Below, piece after piece: positions 1-6,318 of a DNA stretch of 44,415 nt (positions within the stretch are counted from its first letter, which is position 1; every line of letters begins with the position of its first letter). Source of the stretch: Flammeovirga sp. OC4 (GTDB taxonomy: Bacteria; Bacteroidota; Bacteroidia; Cytophagales; Flammeovirgaceae). The stretch covers positions 1 through 44,415 of the forward strand of contig NZ_JTAM01000065.1 in the NCBI RefSeq assembly GCF_000812565.1, written 5' to 3'. A program made the translations under genes and the position numbers. Under the pieces are notes generated by a model. The model was not told the DNA's origin. It was given only the letters and a program-made list of their open reading frames with translations, and did not search any database.

Positions 1-1
1 C

Positions 2-553
2 GCTTTTATGACACTCATTGCCATTACATTATTGGACCGTTTTGTGGTAGAGCAAAATATTGTCAATCCTAAAATTCTCAATACAAAGATCGATGAAGCA
101 ATCATCACACTTCTCAAACAAAATGATGAGAATAGCAATCGAGACAGTATTGACATGACTATTTTCTGTGAGGATATTCAAAGTAAAACAATAAGCATTT
201 CAAGTGCTAAAAGAATGTACTTTAGAAGTTCTGATTATGGAGAACTAGAAGTAGTAAAAGGAGATCGTTATACTGTTGGTGATTGTTCTGTAGAGCATAA
301 AGTATTCACAAACAAAGAGTATGAAAGAAAATCTGGTGATCGTTATTATTTCTTCTCGGATGGCGTAACAGATCAATTTGGAGGACCTAGAAATAAAAAA
401 TTAGGTTCTAAAAATCTGATCCGGTTCCTTAATACTATTCAATCAAAACCTCTTTTCCAACATCAGAGTCTATTGGAGGATTTTCTGTCAGATTGGATGA
501 AAGACGAGCAACAAATTGATGATATTATTATTACAGGCCTTGAAATAGCATAG
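2..553 (+). CDS. SpoIIE-type PP2C serine phosphatase, 3' part
   Basis: This is the C-terminal half of a SpoIIE/RsbU-type protein phosphatase cut by the window edge. The frame is open to base 2, reading A-F before the first ATG at 8, and gives the 'AFMTLIA' that normally follows the GHGVPG motif, so the ATG at 8 is internal and not the start. Metal-binding aspartates typical of PP2C are visible: the S-I-D-M-T motif, 'YFFSDGVTDQFGG', and the closing 'QQIDDIIITGLEI'. Such proteins dephosphorylate anti-sigma-antagonist-like partners and usually carry sensory domains at the N terminus, which here lie outside the window. The same domain occurs again at the end of the gene at 34427-37657. The domain call is firm; partner and signal are unknown. 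Confidence 0.85.
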   Translation, partial: AFMTLIAITLLDRFVVEQNIVNPKILNTKIDEAIITLLKQNDENSNRDSIDMTIFCEDIQSKTISISSAKRMYFRSSDYGELEVVKGDRYTVGDCSVEHKVFTNKEYERKSGDRYYFFSDGVTDQFGGPRNKKLGSKNLIRFLNTIQSKPLFQHQSLLEDFLSDWMKDEQQIDDIIITGLEIA

Positions 554-564
554 TGGTAAACATA

Positions 565-599
565 GTAGGGTTTTATGATTAATAATTATAGGACCCTAC
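565..599. terminator. hairpin at convergent gene ends
   Basis: A 7-bp perfect stem (565-571 with 593-599) is continued by a weaker inner stem around 574-590. It sits between the convergent phosphatase and MaoC genes and overlaps the MaoC stop codon. It has no good T-run on either strand, so it is only a weak terminator candidate. Confidence 0.35.
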
Positions 600-1454
600 C
601 ATTAACTTATTTCCTTCCTGGTCCAAGAGTTCTAATAAAAAGTCTCCATTCTTATTTTTTTCATTCGATACTCTCACCTCAAGGTCAGTACTTGGTAACT
701 TCACCGGTCTGATAAATTTTACGCCCATTACTTTCAGATTTACGTCTAAACTATTTTGAATCATCTCATATACTTTAGCGTACATCCCAAAACCGTGTAG
801 GATTGTACTTTTGAAAGGAGTGGCTTTTGCAATGAAATCTACCCAATGTAAGGGGTTCAAGTCACCGGTTAAAATTCCGAACTCAAAACCAGCATTTTTT
901 TGAACTGACCATTTACCTATTGATCTATAGGTCAAATTTTCTTCCTCTGACTTTCTAGCACCCGTTTTCTGTTTTTTACCAATAATAAAAGAAACAAATA
1001 GTGTTACTTCAATGCATAGTACATCCTTTTCAAAAATCATCATTTTCTGACGTACTTTAGCTCTACCATTCTCTTCCTCTACACTAACGATTTCAGTTTT
1101 TAAATCAATATCATGAACTCCCGATAAAATATGGTGACTTCTGATCTCTACCCCTTGATTAATAATTTTAGCTAGAGGATATTTTAATTGATTCAGAACA
1201 TTCAAGCCAAATGAAAGTCCAAATTGCGATAACATATGAGGAGGTAAACCATTATACCTCTCTTCTTCAGCACCTGCCCATTTTTTATAGACTTCTTGTA
1301 AACTTTTTGAGGGAGGTGACACTCTTTTAGTCTGTAGGCCTGTAAAATTACCCGATGTTTTTTTAAGGAAGGGAAACATAGTTTGAACAAATGTTCTTCC
1401 TACTACATAAAGCATTGGACCTTGTTGTAAAAGATATTTTTTGGAAACTTTCAT
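579..1454 (-). CDS. MaoC-like hotdog-fold hydratase/dehydratase
   Basis: The 291-residue protein belongs to the double-hotdog MaoC/R-specific enoyl-CoA hydratase group. The C-terminal half carries the hydratase motif 'TGDLNPLHWVDFIAKATPF', with the catalytic Asp and His, followed by 'ILHGFGMYAKV', the usual glycine-rich continuation. The N-terminal half (about residues 70-160) is probably a second, non-catalytic hotdog. Members hydrate trans-2-enoyl-CoA or related thioesters in the cytoplasm. The start codon is ATG at 1454. It is preceded by a canonical Bacteroidota promoter (1516-1545) and a leader with a 10-bp inverted repeat, so it is probably transcribed alone. The substrate cannot be read from sequence. 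Confidence 0.8.
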   Translation of the reverse strand: MKVSKKYLLQQGPMLYVVGRTFVQTMFPFLKKTSGNFTGLQTKRVSPPSKSLQEVYKKWAGAEEERYNGLPPHMLSQFGLSFGLNVLNQLKYPLAKIINQGVEIRSHHILSGVHDIDLKTEIVSVEEENGRAKVRQKMMIFEKDVLCIEVTLFVSFIIGKKQKTGARKSEEENLTYRSIGKWSVQKNAGFEFGILTGDLNPLHWVDFIAKATPFKSTILHGFGMYAKVYEMIQNSLDVNLKVMGVKFIRPVKLPSTDLEVRVSNEKNKNGDFLLELLDQEGNKLMVGSYNY

Positions 1455-1472
1455 CTGATAATTTAAATAAAA

Positions 1473-1515
1473 AACACATATTCAAGATGTTTTATATACA
1501 CCTCAAATATGTGTT
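1473..1515 (-). repeat. 10-bp inverted repeat in the MaoC leader
   Basis: AACACATATT (1473-1482) and AATATGTGTT (1506-1515) are perfect inverted repeats with a 23-nt spacer. They lie between the predicted -7 element and the MaoC start codon, so they would fall in the 5' untranslated region as a long-loop hairpin, or form a split operator. Confidence 0.45.
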
Positions 1516-1545
1516 CAAAATTAATAGAATAAGAATGCAATCAAA
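1516..1545 (-). promoter_or_regulatory. Bacteroidota-type promoter for the MaoC gene
   Basis: Read on the minus strand, TTTG (1545-1542) is followed after 18 nt by TAATTTTG (1523-1516), which fits the TTTG / TAnnTTTG consensus of primary sigma factors in this phylum. The perfect palindrome AAAAGATATCTTTT (1543-1556) overlaps the -33 element and might be an operator, though in AT-rich DNA it could be chance. Confidence 0.6.
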
Positions 1546-1561
1546 AGATATCTTTTAAAAC

Positions 1562-1825
1562 CTATAAAAGACTTTCCCAACCGCCTGCATTATATACTTC
1601 CTTAACTCCAGCGGCCTCGATTAGGGCTTTAGCTACCCCTGCTCTTCCTCCTGATAAACAACATACAATAAGAGGTGAGCCTAATTTCTTCACTTCATCT
1701 ATTCTTGATTGTATCTCATTTACAGAAATATTTATTGAGCCATCAATGTGACCCGCATCAAATTCTTCTTTGGATCTTACATCCAATATTTTTGCACCTT
1801 CAGCTCTTAATTCGTTAATATTCAT
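1562..1825 (-). CDS. single-domain rhodanese sulfurtransferase
   Basis: This 87-residue protein is a complete single rhodanese domain of the GlpE/PspE size class. It shows the N-terminal 'KILDVRSKEEFDAGHIDGSINI' pattern (as ILDVR...F..GHI.GS.NI) and the active-site loop 'CCLSGGRAG', with a catalytic Cys that carries a persulfide. It transfers sulfane sulfur to acceptors such as cyanide, thiols or carrier proteins in the cytoplasm. It appears to be a one-gene unit. Its promoter (1861-1888) and Crp/Fnr-type site (1890-1906) have the same geometry as those of the SulP/persulfide-dioxygenase operon at 12.4-15.5 kb, which suggests joint control and a shared role in sulfane-sulfur handling. Confidence 0.88.
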   Translation of the reverse strand: MNINELRAEGAKILDVRSKEEFDAGHIDGSINISVNEIQSRIDEVKKLGSPLIVCCLSGGRAGVAKALIEAAGVKEVYNAGGWESLL

Positions 1826-1860
1826 AGTGTTTTATTATTTATTCTCAACATTTACTTATA

Positions 1861-1888
1861 CAAATATAATAGGTGATAAATAACACAA
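1861..1888 (-). promoter_or_regulatory. promoter of the rhodanese gene
   Basis: Read on the minus strand, GTTG (-33, TTG at 1888-1886) is followed after 17 nt by TATATTTG (1868-1861), an exact match to TAnnTTTG. The start point is expected near 1857, giving a leader of about 30 nt. Confidence 0.6.
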
Positions 1889-1889
1889 C

Positions 1890-1906
1890 TGTAACAAATA
1901 TCACAT
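1890..1906 (-). promoter_or_regulatory. Crp/Fnr-family activator site upstream of rhodanese
   Basis: TGTAACAAATATCACAT matches the Crp/Fnr dyad TGTGA-N6-TCACA with one change. Its centre is about 41 bp upstream of the predicted start point, the class II activator position. It is identical at 14 of 17 positions to the site at 15594-15610 upstream of the SulP operon. Confidence 0.6.
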
Positions 1907-1949
1907 TGACAAAAGTTCAATGTCCAAAACAAAAGATGTATTGAAAGGT

Positions 1950-2846
1950 TTAGTGAACTGTTAATGCCTTTTCTAAATCTTCTATAGAAGGAGCAAAAGA
2001 ATATCCTCCAGAAACAGCAGTAGAAAATTCCATAATTCTATCAGAAACTTTATCCTCAGTATTTCCAAGCATTCTTTCTAATTGAATATCCACCCTAAAA
2101 GGATCACATGTGTATGCAATGAAAAACAATCCTTTTTCTAATGCAGAGCCATATGGAAAAGACCTACGCCAAATTTTCATCGCAACACCGTTATGTTTTG
2201 CATCTGTTCTGGAAACATGGGAGTTTTCTGGCATATCATCACCCTCTAACTCGATACTTTCCTGTTTTGTTCGCCCAATGATTTTTTCTTGTACTTCTAC
2301 AGGTAAGTGATTAAATTTTTCTAGATTATGTACCCATTTTTGATGAAAAACAAAACTACCGTTAGCTCCAATTTCATTTGCCGGAATAAGAGCGGCGAGG
2401 TATTTCTTTTCTTCCTTTGGATTTGCAGAACCATCGACAAAACCTGTTAAGTCTCTATGATCTTTATACACAAAACCATTTTCGGAAAGCACTACATCAA
2501 AAATACCTTTCAATGTTTCCTCAATTACTAGAGTAGTATCCAAAACTGCCGATTGATCAGAACCTAATACTCTAAAATAAAGATCTGCTTGTGTTGATGG
2601 CATCTGATAACCATTCTTTCCATCTAATGTCTTGAAGTCATTGAAATTATCTAAAACAACGTCTGATAACATTGACCATAATTCCTTTCCGAATGAAACT
2701 ACAACATAGATGTTCTCAACATTACGATTTAATATGATATGAATTGCTTTTCTGATTTTAGTAAGGTCTTTTTCAACTAATTTGTACTCAGATACATTAA
2801 AGCAATTCGCATTATCAGTAAATATACCTTCTTGATAATTAGGCAT
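1950..2846 (-). CDS. DyP-type heme peroxidase
   Basis: The 298-residue protein has the hallmarks of dye-decolourising peroxidases. The GxxDG motif appears as 'GFVDGSANP' with Asp138 as the distal acid; the proximal heme ligand is His210 in 'NSHVSRTDAK'; and the distal Arg lies in 'WRRSFPYG'. The length fits the B/P class of bacterial DyP. These enzymes use H2O2 to oxidise dyes, phenols or encapsulated partners, usually in the cytoplasm. There is no signal peptide and no encapsulin gene nearby. The ATG at 2846 is the first plausible start. It is transcribed away from the lipid A acyltransferase gene. The physiological substrate is unknown. Confidence 0.92.
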   Translation of the reverse strand: MPNYQEGIFTDNANCFNVSEYKLVEKDLTKIRKAIHIILNRNVENIYVVVSFGKELWSMLSDVVLDNFNDFKTLDGKNGYQMPSTQADLYFRVLGSDQSAVLDTTLVIEETLKGIFDVVLSENGFVYKDHRDLTGFVDGSANPKEEKKYLAALIPANEIGANGSFVFHQKWVHNLEKFNHLPVEVQEKIIGRTKQESIELEGDDMPENSHVSRTDAKHNGVAMKIWRRSFPYGSALEKGLFFIAYTCDPFRVDIQLERMLGNTEDKVSDRIMEFSTAVSGGYSFAPSIEDLEKALTVH

Positions 2847-3036
2847 TTCGGTGTGATTAAATTAAATGATATAATATATTTTGTTAAAGATAAGGGCTCA
2901 GTTTGTCTTTTTATGGTGATAATTATTAGCAAAAAAACTAAGCTTCTTAAAAATTGTCATAAATTTTATTAATTCACTTAATCAATTGTTTAACAAAGCA
3001 TTCTATTACAAAATAGTGATATTTTTTTTTGTTATA

Positions 3037-3050
3037 TTGCAATATTGCAA
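3037..3050. promoter_or_regulatory. perfect 14-bp palindrome upstream of the acyltransferase
   Basis: TTGCAATATTGCAA is a perfect palindrome ending 30 bp before the chosen ATG (3081). It could be an operator in the divergent DyP/acyltransferase promoter region. The sequence is low-complexity and AT-rich, so chance is possible. Confidence 0.35.
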
Positions 3051-3080
3051 CAATATCTATTATACATTTTTAAACATCAC

Positions 3081-3971
3081 ATGTTGACTAAATTATTATA
3101 TACAATTTTCATTTTACCTATCACATTGCTGCCTTTTAGGGTACTTTATGTTTTTTCAGATGTACTTTATTTTATACTCTATAAAATACTTAGATATCGT
3201 ACATCTGTGGTTCGTGAAAATTTAAAGAATTCTTTCCCCGATAAATCAATTGAAGAACTAAAACACATAGAAAGTGAATTTTACAAACACCTATGTGATA
3301 TAATATGCGAAAGCTTTAAAGTCTTCAATATTAAAAAGGATGAAATATTTGAGAGATGTGTTTACAAAGACCTAGATTTATTAGAAAAATATAAAGACAG
3401 GAACTTGTGCATTGTAGGTGGTCATTATAATAATTACGAATATGCCGCTACCACATCAACGGGTTGGGTTGGAAGACAAGTGAGTTGCTTATTCTCGAAA
3501 TTAAGTAACCCATTTTTTAATAGTAGAATTACTAAATCAAGAAGTCAGTTTGGTTTACAGATGATTCAGAAAGATTTTGCAAAAGAGTTCATCAACAAAA
3601 AGCATGATGAACCTTTCAGCTTAATTTTCGGTGCTGACCAATCTCCTACTTTCAGTAAAAATGTCATTTGGACTCATTTCTTAAACCAAGAGACCGCTTG
3701 CTTTTTTGGACCAGAAAAATATGCCAAGGAAAATGATATGGTTGTTATTTATACAAGAATAACTAAACCGAAAAGAGGTTATTATGTCGTTAATTTTGAA
3801 GTGGTCACTGAGAATCCTCTACTAGAACCTCACGGTGAAATTACGGTAAAACATAACCGAATATTGGAAAAGGATATTATCAACAATCCTCAATATTGGT
3901 TATGGACACATAAAAGATGGAAAAGAGATAGAAAGCCTGAAGAAGAAATCATAACTTCCTCTGTTGCTTAA
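3081..3971 (+). CDS. LpxL/HtrB-type lipid A acyltransferase
   Basis: The protein (296 residues from the ATG at 3081) belongs to the lysophospholipid/lipid A late acyltransferase family. It begins with a membrane-anchoring hydrophobic segment and carries the HX4E active-site motif at His115-Glu120 ('GGHYNNYE'). The downstream 'GADQSPT' and 'TACFFGPEKYA' segments match the family's second and third blocks. It transfers an acyl chain to the lipid A precursor at the inner membrane. The frame extends upstream to a TTG at 3045, but the ATG at 3081 gives a typical N terminus and normal family length, so I chose it. A strong bidirectional terminator follows at once. Confidence 0.88.
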   Translation: MLTKLLYTIFILPITLLPFRVLYVFSDVLYFILYKILRYRTSVVRENLKNSFPDKSIEELKHIESEFYKHLCDIICESFKVFNIKKDEIFERCVYKDLDLLEKYKDRNLCIVGGHYNNYEYAATTSTGWVGRQVSCLFSKLSNPFFNSRITKSRSQFGLQMIQKDFAKEFINKKHDEPFSLIFGADQSPTFSKNVIWTHFLNQETACFFGPEKYAKENDMVVIYTRITKPKRGYYVVNFEVVTENPLLEPHGEITVKHNRILEKDIINNPQYWLWTHKRWKRDRKPEEEIITSSVA

Positions 3972-4010
3972 AAAAAACTCCTTGAATTTAATAATTCAAG
4001 GAGTTTTTTT
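3971..4010. terminator. bidirectional terminator between acyltransferase and cysQ
   Basis: A perfect 12-bp stem (3977-3988 with 3993-4004, loop TAAT) is flanked by a run of A and a run of T. It therefore ends transcription on both strands between two convergent genes. Confidence 0.9.
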
Positions 4011-4011
4011 A

Positions 4012-4770
4012 TTATTTACCTAGCACCAGAAAACTACCGTTTAGTAAGTTTTCTTTATTATACCTGAAAATTTCTTCTTCAGTATTACCTACATAAACAG
4101 TACCTCCTGCAGCTTCAACTACTGCTTGACCTGCAGCCGTATCCCATTCCATAGTAGGTCCATGTCTATAATAAAGGTCTGCCTTTCCTTCAGCAACCAT
4201 ACAGAATTTTAAAGAACTACCCACTGACATTGCATCAGTTACTTGGTATTTTTCTAGAATTTCCTCTTCAGCGGGGTTAGCATGAGATTTCGATCTTACC
4301 GCAACACGGTTTCCTGCTTTCCATTCCACTTTGATTGGGTCAAGAATACCTTTTTCACCTTTCTTAGCTCCTACTCCATCAATACCAACATAAATGACAT
4401 CTTTAACAGGAACATAGATTACACCTAATACTGGTTTTTTATTTGAAATTAATGCAATGTTTACAGTAAATTCTCCGTTTCTGTTGATGAACTCTTTTGT
4501 TCCATCCAATGGATCTACACACCAGTATGTTTCCCAATCTTTTCTTTCGTCGTAAGACATTTCCTTACCTTCTTCCGACAAAATAGGGAAGTCATAGTTC
4601 GATAATCCCTTCATGATTACTTCATGAGAGGCTTTATCCGCAAGTGTTAGAGGTGAGTTATCTGATTTCACTTCTACACCTAAATCCTCTTGCTTATAAA
4701 TTTCTAAAATCGCATGCCCTGCGTCAACAGCAATCTGAATTATTTCTCCAGAGATTTTTTCTAAATCCAT
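4012..4770 (-). CDS. cysQ: 3'(2'),5'-bisphosphate nucleotidase CysQ
   Basis: The 252-residue protein belongs to the inositol monophosphatase-like, Mg-dependent, Li-sensitive phosphatases. Motifs visible are 'ILSEEGKE' (metal-binding Glu), 'DPLDGTKEFINRNGEF' (the CysQ version of DPxDGT) and 'EWDTAAGQAVVEAAGG' near the C terminus. CysQ hydrolyses 3'-phosphoadenosine 5'-phosphate to AMP, relieving inhibition in sulfate assimilation and coenzyme A-related pathways. The GTKEFI extension distinguishes it from plain inositol monophosphatases. A TATTTTTG -7-like element lies at 4819-4812 on the minus strand, without a clear -33. Other sulfur genes are nearby but not contiguous. Confidence 0.9.
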   Translation of the reverse strand: MDLEKISGEIIQIAVDAGHAILEIYKQEDLGVEVKSDNSPLTLADKASHEVIMKGLSNYDFPILSEEGKEMSYDERKDWETYWCVDPLDGTKEFINRNGEFTVNIALISNKKPVLGVIYVPVKDVIYVGIDGVGAKKGEKGILDPIKVEWKAGNRVAVRSKSHANPAEEEILEKYQVTDAMSVGSSLKFCMVAEGKADLYYRHGPTMEWDTAAGQAVVEAAGGTVYVGNTEEEIFRYNKENLLNGSFLVLGK

Positions 4771-4848
4771 TGTAAGTGTTTCGTTTAATTTATTTTCGGA
4801 ATATTAGACATCAAAAATAGAGCTAACAATGGATAGAAAAAAAATATT

Positions 4849-5751
4849 TTACATCAAAACGTGTGGACGAGTAGGTTTTAATGCATCAGGTAAAGGAATA
4901 TTGCCTAATTCATCTTTGATATTTATTTCAATAGTTCTTGAAAGAGTAAGCATTGGGGTATCAGAGGATTTATCTTCAAAAGGGTCTTGCAGATAAGTTG
5001 CAATCCTTTCGATAACTAAAAATGCTAAGGCTAATGTAAGACTCGTTACCAATAAAACTAATCCGTTCGTCTCCACTAAACCATAAGGAACTGAAAATAT
5101 GAATAAGTAAATTAATATTTCCAATAACAATGTATACATAGACGGAAAAACCGTATTTTTAATACGTTCACACTTACCCATCGAGTCCGTTAATTTTGAT
5201 AGAGTCTCATCTAGTTGAACAAGTTGATATGTGTCAATGTAACCCTCATTATAGAGATCTCTCAACATTTTACCTTGTGTAAATAATAAAGAATTTGGAA
5301 CATTTTTACTCTTCATCAACTTAGGTAATTCATCTTTAGGAACTAAACTTCCAATATCTTTTAATGTATCTTGTTTTCTAAGGTGTCTTGCCAATGAATA
5401 ACACCATGCGGCCTGTCGAAAAGCCATTTCAATTACTACATCTTTTGTCTTAGGATCGGTTTTTACAAAAGTCATTAATTGACGTACCCACGATCTACTG
5501 TCGTTGACAATGGCTCCCCAAACCATTCTCGCCTCCCACCATCTCTGATAGGATGAATTGGTTCTAAAAGCTAATAATAATGAAATAGCTGTACCAGGTA
5601 CAGTGATAATACCTAAAGGCAAGCTTAAGTTGTTTAATAGGTGCTCATCATCTAAAATTGAGAGAAATAGCATGTAAATGGTGATAATTAAGGCTGAAAA
5701 CCACAAATCACTAACTAACCTATTCCAAGGGATATACAGTCTTGTTACCAT
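4849..5751 (-). CDS. bestrophin-family anion channel
   Basis: The 300-residue membrane protein is a prokaryotic bestrophin homologue (formerly UPF0187). It has the signature 'FRTNSSYQRWWEARMVWG' after the second hydrophobic segment, and four main hydrophobic stretches (about residues 15-32, 42-62, 205-225, 228-248). The length matches bacterial bestrophins, which form pentameric channels in the inner membrane. Ion selectivity (anion or cation) cannot be read here. It ends 78 bp upstream of cysQ on the same strand, so they may share a transcript, but nothing links them functionally. Confidence 0.88.
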   Translation of the reverse strand: MVTRLYIPWNRLVSDLWFSALIITIYMLFLSILDDEHLLNNLSLPLGIITVPGTAISLLLAFRTNSSYQRWWEARMVWGAIVNDSRSWVRQLMTFVKTDPKTKDVVIEMAFRQAAWCYSLARHLRKQDTLKDIGSLVPKDELPKLMKSKNVPNSLLFTQGKMLRDLYNEGYIDTYQLVQLDETLSKLTDSMGKCERIKNTVFPSMYTLLLEILIYLFIFSVPYGLVETNGLVLLVTSLTLALAFLVIERIATYLQDPFEDKSSDTPMLTLSRTIEINIKDELGNIPLPDALKPTRPHVLM

Positions 5752-6318
5752 TTAATTTAAATGTAATTCTTAATGAAAAAGTATTGGTATGTTTTTAAAC
5801 TATGATTTTAATTTAGAACAATACACTCAAAAAAAATAAAGAAAAATATCTTCTCATGTAATGAATGGAAGTTTTTTATTGTTTAAACTAAATAATTCAA
5901 CAAATTCTTTTTTTCAATCAATATTCTTACACCAAAGAACTATTTTTTACAATTCACAAATCATTTCGAATTACAGCTAACTAAAACTATATCACACCAT
6001 TCACGAAATGTATTATTACATGATAATCAAGGATTTAAATAACAACTCAAAATTTATTATTTTGCATAATGACAGAACTATTTTATTTCTATTGTTATAA
6101 TTTCCATAAATATTAATTCACTCTAAATTATTTCTTTACTGTACTTGAATGGGCTTGTTTTATCTATTTTATTAAATGTCCAACAATGAAGCTTGTTTTC
6201 TGTTTTAAGGTTTCAACAAATTACTTTCAAAAGTAAATTTAAAACAATAGCAAGGTTCTATTCTGAACAAACCCAATTGTGCTTTTAAACTATAATTTCT
6301 CTTTTAACTGAAAACATC
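5752..6318. other. AT-rich gene-free region (567 bp)
   Basis: This separates the divergent bestrophin gene from the gene starting at 6319. It has no convincing ORF, strong hairpin or full TTTG/TAnnTTTG promoter. A 9-bp word, TTTAAACTA, occurs three times (5794, 5882, 6283), which is not remarkable at this base composition. It presumably holds the two divergent promoters. Confidence 0.5.

Noticed and set aside
3045-3080. TTG start for the acyltransferase
   Set aside because: It would place the start codon inside the palindrome and add 12 atypical residues; the ATG at 3081 is better.
5794-6291. Three copies of TTTAAACTA in the 567-bp gene-free region
   Set aside because: The spacing is irregular and the word is expected by chance in DNA this AT-rich.
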